Shown here piece by piece: positions 43,348-52,441 of a DNA stretch of 64,000 bases. Both the position numbers and the translations under genes were made by a program. Each line of letters starts with the position of its first letter. The stretch's first letter is position 1. Under the pieces are notes generated by a model. The model did no database searches. It saw only the letters and a list, made by a program, of their open reading frames with translations, and was not told the DNA's origin. Source of the stretch: Betaproteobacteria bacterium (GTDB taxonomy: Bacteria > Pseudomonadota > Gammaproteobacteria > Burkholderiales > JACQAP01); assembly GCA_016194905.1 (NCBI GenBank), contig JACQAP010000021.1, forward strand, positions 390,942 through 454,941, written 5' to 3'.

Positions 43348-44262
43348 TCAGGTACCGGCGAGAAATTCGCGACCCTGCAAGGCCAGTACGCCGCTGCGAC
43401 CGGGGATCGGGCCGGTGGCGATTTCGTGTCGCGGCAAATCGTCGAATGTCAGGGATTCCAGGTAGTTGCCGAGCGAGACCAGTTCGTGTCCCTGGTCCCG
43501 CCAGCCGTCCAGAAGCTGCTCGAAGAGCGGGGCGAACTTCATGCCTTCCAGTTCGGCGTGCAACGTGAACACGTGTCCGGACGGGGTTTGCTTTCGCGTC
43601 AACTCCAGCAGCCGGTCGACGACATTCCCGGCAGTGACGCCATCCAGGCCGATCATTTCGTCCAGCGTGGGCAGCGTCGTGGGCAATTGCGGACAGGCGA
43701 CAATCTCGCCCTGATAGACCGGCACGAAAGGTCCGCTGCCACGCGTGTCCGAGCAGAAATTGAAACCCAGCCGTTGCGTGAGCCGGTAGGCATGGCGATT
43801 CATCTGCCAGCCCGCCGCACCGTGTATGCGCGCTGGTTCGCCGAAAATTTCCTCGAAGCGCTCGCAGGCAAGGTCCATCTGCCGGCGCGTCCACCGCGCA
43901 TCGGCACGGACTACATTGTCCTGCCACAACACGTGATCCCAGGTGTGGATTCCGACTTCGAACCCGGCATCGCGCACATCGCGCATGACGCCCGCGCATT
44001 CCCTTCCAATATCGGGCGCGGGAAGCAGGGTCCCGTAGAGCAGGGTCTTGAAGCCGTAGTGCTTGAGCACGGAGGTACGGCGCACCTTGCGCAGAAATCC
44101 GGCGCGAAACACGCGCGTGATGGCTCTGCCGGTGTGATCTGGCCCGACTGAAAACAGAAAACTGGCGCCGGCTTTGCGCGCCTTCAGGATTTCCACCAGG
44201 CGCGGCGCGCCCTGACGGGTGCCACGATAGGTATCGACGTCTATCTTGAGGGCCAGTTTCAT
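43348..44262 (-). CDS. arnD: ArnD, 4-deoxy-4-formamido-L-arabinose-phosphoundecaprenol deformylase
   Basis: A protein of 304 residues of the NodB polysaccharide deacetylase family that removes the formyl group from undecaprenyl-phosphate-L-Ara4FN on the cytoplasmic side. Motif 1 is LKIDVDTYRGTRQGAP and motif 2 is GIHTWDHVLWQ, giving the Asp and two His that bind the metal. FSVGPDHTGRA is typical of ArnD. It is the last arn gene, three bases after the dehydrogenase gene. Confidence 0.94.
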   Translation of the reverse strand: MKLALKIDVDTYRGTRQGAPRLVEILKARKAGASFLFSVGPDHTGRAITRVFRAGFLRKVRRTSVLKHYGFKTLLYGTLLPAPDIGRECAGVMRDVRDAGFEVGIHTWDHVLWQDNVVRADARWTRRQMDLACERFEEIFGEPARIHGAAGWQMNRHAYRLTQRLGFNFCSDTRGSGPFVPVYQGEIVACPQLPTTLPTLDEMIGLDGVTAGNVVDRLLELTRKQTPSGHVFTLHAELEGMKFAPLFEQLLDGWRDQGHELVSLGNYLESLTFDDLPRHEIATGPIPGRSGVLALQGREFLAGT

Positions 44263-44265
44263 GAA

Positions 44266-45309
44266 TCAATTGACCAGATTGCGGGCATCGGCCACGTGGC
44301 TGCGATAGGCATCGAAGATATTCCTGAGCGCAGTCTGCATGTCGACTTTCGGTTGCCAGCCGAGATCCTTGCGGGTGTTGTCGATCTTCGGTACCCGGTT
44401 CTGCACGTCCTGGTAACCGTTGCCGTAATAGGCATCGGAGGTGGTTTCGACCGTTTTTACCAGCTTCGCGGCCGCCTGGTACTCGGGATAGGTGAGGGCG
44501 AGATCGACCATCATCTTCGCCAGTTCGCGAACCGAATAGTTGTTTTTCGGGTTACCGACGTTGTAGATTTTGGCGCTGGCGATGCCGTCCCTGTTTTCGA
44601 TGATCTTCATCAGCGCGTCGATGCCGTCGTCGATATAGGTGAAGGCGCGTTTCTGAGTGCCGCCGTCCACCAGTTTGATGGCCTCGCCGCGCACGATATG
44701 GCCGAAGAATTGCGTGATCACCCGCGAGCTGCCTTCCTTCGGCGTGTGGATGTTGTCCAGCCCGGCCCCGATCCAGTTGAAGGGACGGAACAAAGTGTAG
44801 TCGAGCCCTTCCTGCTGGCCATAGGCGGCGATGACGCGGTCCATCAACTGTTTGGCGCAGGCGTAGATCCAGCGCGGCTTGTTGATCGGCCCGTAGATCA
44901 ACTCGGAACTTTCCGGATCGAACTCGCCATCCCGGCACATTCCGTAGACTTCGGACGTGGAAGGGAAGATCACCCGTTTGCCGTACTTCACCGCGTGGCG
45001 CACGATCGGCAGATTGGCCTCGAAGTCCAGTTCGAACACTCGCAGCGGCTCCTTGACGTACGTGGCCGGCGTTGCGATTGCCACTAACGGCAGCACCGAG
45101 TCGCACTTGCGGATGTGATACTCGATCCATTCCTTGTTGATGGTGATGTCGCCTTCGAAGAAATGGAAGCGCTTGTGGTCGAGCAATGTGGAGACACGCT
45201 CGGTCTGCATGTCCATGCCGAACACTTCCCAGTCGGTGGTGTCGATGATGCGCTTGGAAAGATGATGGCCGATGAAGCCGTTTACGCCGAGGATCAGAAT
45301 TTTTTTCAC
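44266..45309 (-). CDS. arnA: ArnA C-terminal dehydrogenase/decarboxylase as a separate gene
   Basis: A 347-residue SDR enzyme that converts UDP-glucuronic acid to UDP-4-keto-arabinose with release of CO2. NAD-binding LILGVNGFIGHHL is at the N-terminus, STSEVYGMCRDGEFDPESS follows, and the catalytic Tyr-Lys pair is in WIYACAKQLMD. In enterobacteria this domain is fused behind the formyltransferase as ArnA; here it is free-standing and its gene comes directly after the formyltransferase gene, 14 bases apart. Confidence 0.93.
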   Translation of the reverse strand: MKKILILGVNGFIGHHLSKRIIDTTDWEVFGMDMQTERVSTLLDHKRFHFFEGDITINKEWIEYHIRKCDSVLPLVAIATPATYVKEPLRVFELDFEANLPIVRHAVKYGKRVIFPSTSEVYGMCRDGEFDPESSELIYGPINKPRWIYACAKQLMDRVIAAYGQQEGLDYTLFRPFNWIGAGLDNIHTPKEGSSRVITQFFGHIVRGEAIKLVDGGTQKRAFTYIDDGIDALMKIIENRDGIASAKIYNVGNPKNNYSVRELAKMMVDLALTYPEYQAAAKLVKTVETTSDAYYGNGYQDVQNRVPKIDNTRKDLGWQPKVDMQTALRNIFDAYRSHVADARNLVN

Positions 45310-45323
45310 GTCAGGCTCAGGGT

Positions 45324-46250
45324 TCAGGAAGGTAATGAAAGGGGGGTGGGGCCGAGCGCGGTATCGATTTCACGAGGCTCGAGCCGCCGCCCGGCAAGTT
45401 CGATGTCGTCGATGCGCAAAACGCCGCCATCGGCGCATTGCGCGAAGCAAATCCCGTTTTCCACAAATAGGGTGGGCGCGGAAAAACTGCCGCGGGGTCC
45501 GGACTGGCGCAGGGACTTCAGAATGCGCACGGTCTTTCCGGCGATCGTCGTGAAAGCGCCCGGATAGGGCGGAGCGACGCCGCGCACCAGGTTGTGGACC
45601 GCCTCGGCGGTGTTGTTCCAGTCGATGCGTCCGTCCTCGGGTTTGCGGCCGCCGAAGTACGATCCGCGCGCCAGCTCCTGTTTGATGCGCGGCGCAGTGC
45701 CGGCGATCAACAAGGGAAGACTGCGATGCAGGACGATTTCCGCCGCGAATGTGACCTTGCGGAAGACTTCAGGCGCGGTGTCGTCCGGCAGGATTGGCAC
45801 CGCCTGCCGGTCGACGATATCACCGGCGTCGGGTTTTTCAACCATGTAGTGCAGCGTGGCCCCGGTTTCCTGTTCGCCCTTGATGACTGCCCAATTGACC
45901 GGAACCCTTCCGCGATATTTCGGCAGCAGCGAACCGTGCATGTTCAACGCCCCACGTTTCGCGGCGGCAAGCAGTCGCGAGCCTATCATGTGCCGGAAGT
46001 AGAACGAGAACAGGAAATCGGGACTCTCGCCGGTGACTCGCTCGACCGTGGCGGGCAGGTTCGGGTTGTCCGGCGTGATCGCGGGAATACCGTGTTCGCG
46101 CGCCACCGCGGCGACACTGTCGAACCAGATGTTCTCGGCCGGATTGTCCTGGTGTGTGACGACCAGGGGCACGGTTACGCCCTGTGCGAGCAGAACTTTC
46201 AGGCAGCGCACTCCGACGTCGTGATACGCGAAAACCACGGCGGTGGTCAT
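45324..46250 (-). CDS. arnA: ArnA N-terminal formyltransferase as a separate gene
   Basis: A protein of 308 residues that transfers a formyl group from 10-formyl-THF to UDP-L-Ara4N. Catalytic Asn and His are in LNMHGSLLPKYRGRVPVNW and the Asp is in EKPDAGDIVD. The N-terminal AYHDVGVRCLKVLL is typical of ArnA rather than Met-tRNA formyltransferase. It lies seven bases after arnC. It is the other half of the split ArnA. Confidence 0.92.
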   Translation of the reverse strand: MTTAVVFAYHDVGVRCLKVLLAQGVTVPLVVTHQDNPAENIWFDSVAAVAREHGIPAITPDNPNLPATVERVTGESPDFLFSFYFRHMIGSRLLAAAKRGALNMHGSLLPKYRGRVPVNWAVIKGEQETGATLHYMVEKPDAGDIVDRQAVPILPDDTAPEVFRKVTFAAEIVLHRSLPLLIAGTAPRIKQELARGSYFGGRKPEDGRIDWNNTAEAVHNLVRGVAPPYPGAFTTIAGKTVRILKSLRQSGPRGSFSAPTLFVENGICFAQCADGGVLRIDDIELAGRRLEPREIDTALGPTPLSLPS

Positions 46251-46257
46251 CGTGGTG

Positions 46258-47256
46258 TCAGCGGATCGCGGAAGTCTTTTGGAGATCGGCGGGCTTGTCG
46301 GCCTGCGCCGTCTCCGGGCGCTCTTCGAGCACGGCGCTGACGATGAAGCGCGGCCGGCGCAGAACTTCCTGGTAGATGCGGCCGATGTATTCGCCCAGCA
46401 AGCCGATGCCGAACAGCACTACGCCGAACAGGAAGAACTGCGCGGCGTCCGTCACCGACTGAAACATCCCTTCGGCGGCCTCGCCGCGCACAAGCCGGTG
46501 AAAGATCTGGAACACCACCACGCCGGTCGAAGAGACGGCCAGGACAAAGCCGACCAGGGAGAACGCCTGCAACGGCGCCAGCGAGAACCCGGTAACCAGG
46601 TCGAAGTTGAGCCGCATCAGCTTGTACAGGGAATACTGGGTCGTGCCGGCCGCGCGCTCTTCGTGCGCGACTTCGACCTCGGCCGGATTGCTGGAAAAAG
46701 TGTAGGCCAGCGCCGGAACAAAAGTGTTGACCTCTTCGCATTTGTTGATCGCATCCACGACCTGCCTGTCGTAGGCGCGCAACATGCACCCTTGGTCGGT
46801 CATGTGGATGCGCGTAGTGCGCTCCCGCAACCGGTTCAGCAGACGCGAGGCATTGCGGCGAAACCAGGTGTCCTGGCGCTCGGCACGCACTCCGCCGACG
46901 TAGTCGTAACCCTCATCCATCTTGGCCAGCAGCTTGCCGATTTCCTCGGGCGGGTTCTGCAAGTCGGCATCCAGCGTCACGATGCGCTTGCCGCGCGAAT
47001 ATTGGAAAGCAGCCATGATCGCCAGGTGCTGGCCGTAGTTGGCGTTGAACAGGATGATCCTGGTGACGTCCGTCCGCCGCTCGAATTGTTTGCGCAACAC
47101 CGCCGCCGAGCGGTCACGGCTGCCGTCGTTGACAAAAATGATCTCATACGTCATTTCCATCGCGTCCAGCGCCGGATAAAGCCGGGCGAACAAGGCGGGC
47201 AGTCCGGCTTCTTCGTTGTAGACCGGGATGACGACCGAAAGGGTGGGTTGGGACAT
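46258..47256 (-). CDS. arnC: ArnC, undecaprenyl-phosphate 4-deoxy-4-formamido-L-arabinose transferase
   Basis: A 332-residue GT2 enzyme that moves L-Ara4FN to undecaprenyl phosphate at the inner membrane. The N-terminal catalytic domain has SVVIPVYNEEAGLPALFARL, VNDGSRD and TLDADLQNPPEE. Two helices near residues 230-300 anchor it. The ATG at 47256 begins MSQPTLSVVIP; a longer frame from 47343 would overlap arnB and adds nothing conserved. Confidence 0.95.
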   Translation of the reverse strand: MSQPTLSVVIPVYNEEAGLPALFARLYPALDAMEMTYEIIFVNDGSRDRSAAVLRKQFERRTDVTRIILFNANYGQHLAIMAAFQYSRGKRIVTLDADLQNPPEEIGKLLAKMDEGYDYVGGVRAERQDTWFRRNASRLLNRLRERTTRIHMTDQGCMLRAYDRQVVDAINKCEEVNTFVPALAYTFSSNPAEVEVAHEERAAGTTQYSLYKLMRLNFDLVTGFSLAPLQAFSLVGFVLAVSSTGVVVFQIFHRLVRGEAAEGMFQSVTDAAQFFLFGVVLFGIGLLGEYIGRIYQEVLRRPRFIVSAVLEERPETAQADKPADLQKTSAIR

Positions 47257-47278
47257 GGGATGATCCGGATGGTGGGCG

Positions 47279-48436
47279 TCAGCGCCGGGCGCCGGCAAGA
47301 GTCTCGGCAACGGCCTGGCAAACGCGATCGACGTCGCTGGCATTCATCGCCGGAAACAGGGGCAACGTCACGGTTTCGCGTGCGATGCGTTCGGCGTTCG
47401 GAAAATCGCCCTCGCGGTACCCGAAGCCGCGGCACAGCGTGGTCAGATGCAGGGCCTCATAGGAAATGCCTATGCCGATGCCGCGCACGTGCATGGCGTC
47501 GATGAATTGTTTGCGCGTGATGTCGAGCCGCTTGAGCGGCAACAGCACGCAGAACATGTTCCAGCTGTGGCCTTCTTCCTCGCCGGCGTGCGCGTGTGCC
47601 GGCATAGTGCATTGCGGTTCGGTGCGCAGATTCGCGAAATAGCGGGCTGCCAGCATGCGCCGTGCCGCATTGAATTCCTCGAGCCGGGCGAGCTGTGCCA
47701 GGCCGATGCGGGCGTTGACGTCCGACAGGTTGAACTTCCCGCCGGCGACGTCCACGTCGCGGGTGCCGTCCGGCAGGCGCACGATGCCGTGAAAGCGCAG
47801 CTTCTCGAACAACTTCACCTCGGCTTCATCGCTCATCATTAGCGCGCCGCCCTCGATGGTGGTCAAGTTCTTGTTCGGGTGGAAGCTGAACACAACCAGG
47901 TCGCCGAAAGCGCCGATGCGCCGGCCCCGCCAGCGCGAGCCGATCGCCAGTGCGGCGTCTTCGATTACCCGCAGCCCGTACTTCTGCGCGATGGCATACA
48001 GGCGTTCGAGGTCCACCGGCAGTCCGGCGAAATGCGTCGGCATGATTGCCCTGGTGCGCGGCGTGATTGAAGCTTCCACTTGGTCGAAATCGATGTTGCG
48101 CGTGATGACATCGCAGTCCACGAACACCGGCTTTGCACCGACTTTTACGATCATGTTCGGCGCCGCAAAAAAACTCATTGCCGAGGTGATCACCTCGGCT
48201 CCGGGGCCGACGCCGGCAACCTGCAGGGCCAGTTCGAGGGCCGCGGTGGCCGAAGTTACGACCCGCGTCGGCCGCCCCTCGTGATATTCAGAAAGGGCCT
48301 GCTCGAACTTGAGCACGTTCGGTCCGCCGGCGATCCAGCCCGAGCGCAGTACTTCCGCCACGCCGGCTATGGATTCCTCGTCGATCGACGGACGCGCGAA
48401 CGGGAGGTAGGAAACGACCGGAGTGCGCGCGGTCAC
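47279..48436 (-). CDS. arnB: ArnB, UDP-4-amino-4-deoxy-L-arabinose aminotransferase
   Basis: A protein of 385 residues of the DegT/DnrJ/EryC1 PLP family that aminates UDP-4-keto-arabinose using glutamate. It starts VSYLPFARPSIDEESIAGV; the PLP-binding lysine is in FSFHPNKNLTTIEGG, and HFAGLPVDLERL and RVIEDAALAIGS are conserved. Its start overlaps the SMR gene stop by four bases. Next is arnC after 22 bases. Confidence 0.95.
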   Translation of the reverse strand: MTARTPVVSYLPFARPSIDEESIAGVAEVLRSGWIAGGPNVLKFEQALSEYHEGRPTRVVTSATAALELALQVAGVGPGAEVITSAMSFFAAPNMIVKVGAKPVFVDCDVITRNIDFDQVEASITPRTRAIMPTHFAGLPVDLERLYAIAQKYGLRVIEDAALAIGSRWRGRRIGAFGDLVVFSFHPNKNLTTIEGGALMMSDEAEVKLFEKLRFHGIVRLPDGTRDVDVAGGKFNLSDVNARIGLAQLARLEEFNAARRMLAARYFANLRTEPQCTMPAHAHAGEEEGHSWNMFCVLLPLKRLDITRKQFIDAMHVRGIGIGISYEALHLTTLCRGFGYREGDFPNAERIARETVTLPLFPAMNASDVDRVCQAVAETLAGARR

Positions 48437-48804
48437 GAGCGTGCCACCAGAAAAACGCCGACGATAATGGTGCCGATACCGATCATGCGCTGCGCAGTCA
48501 GCGCTTCGCCGAACAGATACCAGGCGGCGACGGCGTTGACGACATAGCCGATCGAAAGCATCGGATAGGCGAGGCTTACCTCAACGCGCGACAGCGCCAT
48601 GATCCAGACCACCACACTGACAGCGTAGCAGCCAAGGCCGCTTACGATAAAAGGATTGGAAGCGACCTTGATCCCCACCGGAACCAGGTTGTCGGCAGTA
48701 AAGGCGAATGCCCCAATACCGTTGGTGCCGGCTTTGAGGAACAGTTGTGCCGCGGCATTCAGCAGTACGCCCGCGAGTACCAGCATGAAACTGATGAAAT
48801 TCAT
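48433..48804 (-). CDS. SMR-family protein, likely ArnE/ArnF-like flippase subunit
   Basis: A 123-residue protein with four predicted helices of the small multidrug-resistance/EamA type (LNAAAQLFLKAGTNG in helix 1, SLAYPMLSIGYVVNAVAAW in helix 3). In enterobacteria ArnE and ArnF together flip undecaprenyl-phosphate-L-Ara4N; here only one such gene exists, between arnT and arnB and overlapping both, so it may act as a homodimer. The role is inferred from position. Confidence 0.8.
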   Translation of the reverse strand: MNFISFMLVLAGVLLNAAAQLFLKAGTNGIGAFAFTADNLVPVGIKVASNPFIVSGLGCYAVSVVVWIMALSRVEVSLAYPMLSIGYVVNAVAAWYLFGEALTAQRMIGIGTIIVGVFLVARS

Positions 48805-50471
48805 GGTTTTGACACGATAACACGGCGCGCATCTTCGGCGAGCAGACGCATCGGCAGTCCGCGTCCCGTCAATTCGCGGTAGATGTCCGGCCCCATGATC
48901 GCCAGCGCCTTGCGATCGTTGCGCCAGCGTGCCTCGAACTCTTCAATGGTCGGAATTTCCAGTTCCGGCTCCTGTTTCAGTCCGAAATCCAGTTCATCGC
49001 CGTAGTCGACCAGCGTCACGGTTCGTTTGATATAGAAAGGCAGCGTCTGCTCATAGGTGCGCACGCTGTAGAAGGGGGTGTCCGCGTCGAGAAGAGGCCG
49101 GATCGTGCCGGCCAGATGTGACGTGGAGTAGGACGGCGACAGCGTTTCATGTCCGGTCATGATGAGTTGAATGATCAGCACCCCCCCGGCGGCGAGCGCA
49201 ATAACGGCGGCTTCGATGCGTTCGCGCCAGGCGAAAAACATTGCAAGGCAGGAGGCCGCGAGCAACGTCAAGGTGCCCGCGAGTATCCATCTGCCGAACA
49301 TCGCGTATAGCGCCGCCGGCACATTTTCGCTGGGGTAATTCTCAACGAAGGGCGAGGCGATGGCGCCGGTGAGCGCGAGGATGGCGATCGGCAGGATCAG
49401 CCACGTCAACGAGCGCCCGCGGATACGGGCGAGCCATTCGCCGACGAGCAGCGCGAGCGCGGGAAAAATCGGCAGAATATACGACGGCAGCTTGGACTGC
49501 GATGCGCTGAAGAACAGAAAAATCACGGCTGCGTAGAGAAGCAGAAACCGCCGCGGCTTGAACGACTGTCCGCCCGGATCGCCTTTCCATGCAGCGATCA
49601 GCGCCTGTCCCAGCATTGTCGTCCAGGGCAGCATGCCGGCGATCAGGATCGGGACGAAATACCACCATGGCGCCGTACGGTGATGGATTTGCGTTAAGAA
49701 GCGCTGGAAATGTTCATGTATGAAAAAGAAGTGCGCAAACTCCGGGTTGGCGATCGACACCGCGATGATCCAGGGCATGGCGATCGCCAGCATGATCGCG
49801 ATACCGGGGACCGGTTCGAGCCGTTTCAGGAATGCAATGTCGCGATGAACGAGCGCGTAGGCAACCATGGCAGCGGCCGGCAGGGCCAGGCCGATCAGGC
49901 CTTTGCTCAGGAAACCGAAGCCCATCGCCGCCCAGGCCAGCAGCATCCACAAGCGCGTTTCGCGCGTCCTCGCGTCGCCGCGCTGAGCCAGCAGGAAACC
50001 GAGCAATCCGAGCGTCATGCAGAACGTGACGCCCATGTCGAGCGTATTGATATGACCGACTACAGCGTAAAGGACGCTGCTCGCCAGAACCATCGCCGAG
50101 TAATATCCCGTCCGCCGGCCGAATAAACTCGCGCCGGCGAATCCCACCATCAGCACGCCCGCAAATCCCGTCAGGGCGGCCCACAGACGGGCCGTCCACT
50201 CGTGTTCGCCGAAAGCCTTGTAAGCTGCGGCGGTCATCCAGTACTGCAGCGGCGGCTTCTCGAAATACTTGATGCCGTTCAGCCGCGGCGTGGTCCAGTC
50301 TCCGGTTACCGCCATCTCCCGCGCGATTTCGGCGTAGCGCCCCTCGTCCGGGCGCACGAGGCTGCGATAATCGAGATTGCCAAACCAGACAATGCAGAAC
50401 ACAAAGACCAGCGTGGCGACGACGCGGGTGCGGACGGTACTGGAATCAAGCATCATGGTTTCGGGTTTCAT
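48801..50471 (-). CDS. arnT: ArnT, 4-amino-4-deoxy-L-arabinose lipid A transferase
   Basis: A 556-residue GT83/PMT-type inner-membrane enzyme that moves L-Ara4N from undecaprenyl phosphate to lipid A phosphates on the periplasmic side. RSLVRPDEGRYAEIAREM in the first periplasmic loop holds the catalytic acidic residues, followed by YFEKPPLQYWM. About twelve helices and a soluble C-terminal domain are predicted. It starts three bases after pmrB and overlaps the SMR gene. Confidence 0.93.
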   Translation of the reverse strand: MKPETMMLDSSTVRTRVVATLVFVFCIVWFGNLDYRSLVRPDEGRYAEIAREMAVTGDWTTPRLNGIKYFEKPPLQYWMTAAAYKAFGEHEWTARLWAALTGFAGVLMVGFAGASLFGRRTGYYSAMVLASSVLYAVVGHINTLDMGVTFCMTLGLLGFLLAQRGDARTRETRLWMLLAWAAMGFGFLSKGLIGLALPAAAMVAYALVHRDIAFLKRLEPVPGIAIMLAIAMPWIIAVSIANPEFAHFFFIHEHFQRFLTQIHHRTAPWWYFVPILIAGMLPWTTMLGQALIAAWKGDPGGQSFKPRRFLLLYAAVIFLFFSASQSKLPSYILPIFPALALLVGEWLARIRGRSLTWLILPIAILALTGAIASPFVENYPSENVPAALYAMFGRWILAGTLTLLAASCLAMFFAWRERIEAAVIALAAGGVLIIQLIMTGHETLSPSYSTSHLAGTIRPLLDADTPFYSVRTYEQTLPFYIKRTVTLVDYGDELDFGLKQEPELEIPTIEEFEARWRNDRKALAIMGPDIYRELTGRGLPMRLLAEDARRVIVSKP

Positions 50472-50474
50472 AGT

Positions 50475-51782
50475 TTACTGCACCGGGAAGCGTATCGTTA
50501 CGCGAAGACCGCGTTCATGATCGCCTGCCGCAAGCGCGATAGTTGCGCGATGGCGCGTGACAACGTTTCTGACGATCGCCAGTCCCAGCCCGCTACCGGG
50601 CTCGCCGGACCCTTCCTGCCGCGAGAATCGGTCGAAAGCTCTCGCGCGAAAATCCTTCGGAATGCCGGGGCCGTTGTCCTTGACCACAAGGACCGGTTCG
50701 CCGTCTTCCGCACTTGCGCTGACATCTATTTTGCCGCCACGCTGGGTGTATCGGATCGCGTTATCGATCAGGTTGCCGAGCATCACGCGCAACGCCTCCG
50801 GATCCCCGGTCGTCCACAGCAATTGGTCGCCGTCAATGCCGATATCGATTTCCTTTGCATCCGCAATGGCGGCGTAGTCTGCGACTGCCTGCCTGGCCAG
50901 TTGCGCCAGGTCCAGCGGCGTCGAACAGCGTCCGATAAGTTCGGGTTCGTGGCTTGCGAGCGCCAGCAACTGCTGCACGAGATGAACGGCGCGTTTCACA
51001 CCATCGCGCAATTGCACGAACGCGACCGCCCGTTCTTCCTCGCTGATTGCACGCTCCGCCAGCTGAATCTGCAGCTGCACCGCGGTGAGCGGCGTGCGCA
51101 GCTCGTGCGCCGCATCGGCAATGAACGTACGTTGCATCTCCAACGCGTTTCCCAGCCGGTGCAACAGATCGTTGAGTGCCGCGACCAGCGGCTTCACTTC
51201 GCCGGGCAGGTTGTCGTCGGGCAGCGGCTGCAGGGCCGACGCCGAGCGTTGCTCGACGGCGTCGGTGACCCTGTTGAGCGGGCGCAGTCCCCTCCCGACG
51301 ATGATCCAGATCACGATACCAAGCGCTGCAATCAGAAACAGCATCGGCGCCAACGTACGTACGGCAGCGCGTGCGGCGAGCGCTTGCCGGACACCCACCG
51401 GCTGGGCGACCTGGATGGTATGCTCGCGCAACCGGATACTGAATACCCGCCACTGGGTGCCCGGGGTCGACTCCAGGGAATAGCCGGATTGGGCGCGCGG
51501 CGGCAGTGCGGGCAGTGCATCCGACACGTAGACGAGTGTGCCGGCGCGATCCCATATCTGGATCACGAGATCGTCCTCCTCGTCGACAATCTGAATCGGT
51601 GGGCCTATCGGGCTGCCCAGCGAGTCCTCCCGAAAAGACAGAGCGACCTGTCTGAGTTCGTAATCGAAAATTTCGTTGAATTCGTCCTCGACCGTAATAT
51701 AAATTCCGAGGGTGGCAAAAAGGCCGATGAGCAGGAGCGTCGAAAGCAGCGACACGAGCAGCTGGCGCCGAATGGATTTCAT
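50475..51782 (-). CDS. pmrB: PmrB-like sensor histidine kinase
   Basis: A protein of 435 residues. Membrane helix 1 is about 7-30, a periplasmic loop of about 130 residues follows, helix 2 (LFLIAALGIVIWIIV) and HAMP are next, then HisKA with phospho-acceptor His in DAAHELRTPLTAV, and HATPase with NLIDNAIRYTQRGG and GPGIP / GSGLGLAIV. Directly after helix 1 is EDEFNE, which contains ExxE, the iron-binding pattern of Salmonella PmrB. The start overlaps the pmrA stop (ATGA). Its link to arn genes supports sensing of envelope stress, but the ligand is inferred. Confidence 0.88.
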   Translation of the reverse strand: MKSIRRQLLVSLLSTLLLIGLFATLGIYITVEDEFNEIFDYELRQVALSFREDSLGSPIGPPIQIVDEEDDLVIQIWDRAGTLVYVSDALPALPPRAQSGYSLESTPGTQWRVFSIRLREHTIQVAQPVGVRQALAARAAVRTLAPMLFLIAALGIVIWIIVGRGLRPLNRVTDAVEQRSASALQPLPDDNLPGEVKPLVAALNDLLHRLGNALEMQRTFIADAAHELRTPLTAVQLQIQLAERAISEEERAVAFVQLRDGVKRAVHLVQQLLALASHEPELIGRCSTPLDLAQLARQAVADYAAIADAKEIDIGIDGDQLLWTTGDPEALRVMLGNLIDNAIRYTQRGGKIDVSASAEDGEPVLVVKDNGPGIPKDFRARAFDRFSRQEGSGEPGSGLGLAIVRNVVTRHRATIALAAGDHERGLRVTIRFPVQ

Positions 51783-52441
51783 CTCGGCTTGCGCGCCATG
51801 TAACCCACGCCGCGGATATTCTTGATGAAGTCCTTGCCGAGCTTCTTGCGCAGAGAGTGGATGTAGACTTCCACCGCGTTGCTCCCTATCTCGCCGTCCC
51901 ACCCATACAATTTTTCTTCCAGTTGCGCGCGCGACAACACCACCCCCGGCTGGTCCAGGAAGGCCGCAAGAAGCGCAAATTCCTTTGCAGATAGCGCGAG
52001 CTCTTTTCCGCGCAGAGACGCTTCGTGCCTGGCAGGATTCAGGATGAGGTTGCCGTGCTGGATCGATGGCGTGGCGCGTCCGGCCCGACGACGCAGCAGG
52101 GCGCGGACGCGGGCGGCGAGTTCATCCAGGTCGAATGGCTTTGTCAGAAAGTCGTCGGCACCGCCGTCGAGCGCCTTCACCCGCTCCGCCACGGCGTCCC
52201 GTGCGGTCAGGATCAATACCGGAATGAGATTTCCCTGGGCGCGCAGGCTCCCGAGTACTTCGCTACCGCTTTTTTTGGGCAGCGTCAGATCCAGCAGCAT
52301 GAGGTCGTATATTTCGTTGCCCAACGCCAATTCCGCGGCCCGGCCGTCCTGCACCCAATCGACGGAATAGCCGTCCTGCCGCAAGCCCTGCTGAACGCTG
52401 TTGCCAATCATCGAGTCGTCTTCAACCAGCAACAATCGCAT
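51779..52441 (-). CDS. pmrA: PmrA-like OmpR-family response regulator
   Basis: A protein of 220 residues. The receiver domain has VEDDSMIG, the phospho-acceptor Asp51 in LMLLDLTLPKKSG, then TARD and Lys in FLTKPFDLDEL. The C-terminal winged-helix domain (about 125-220) ends in EVYIHSLRKKLGKDFIKNIRGVGYMA. It is the first gene of the pmrAB-arn cluster, and a PmrA-type box lies about 125 bases upstream. The ribosome site is GGGAG. Confidence 0.9.
   Translation of the reverse strand: MRLLLVEDDSMIGNSVQQGLRQDGYSVDWVQDGRAAELALGNEIYDLMLLDLTLPKKSGSEVLGSLRAQGNLIPVLILTARDAVAERVKALDGGADDFLTKPFDLDELAARVRALLRRRAGRATPSIQHGNLILNPARHEASLRGKELALSAKEFALLAAFLDQPGVVLSRAQLEEKLYGWDGEIGSNAVEVYIHSLRKKLGKDFIKNIRGVGYMARKPR

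Noticed and set aside
44266-46250. Frameshifted arnA pseudogene
   Set aside because: Both halves have their own start, complete domains and a normal spacer, so two real genes are the simpler reading.
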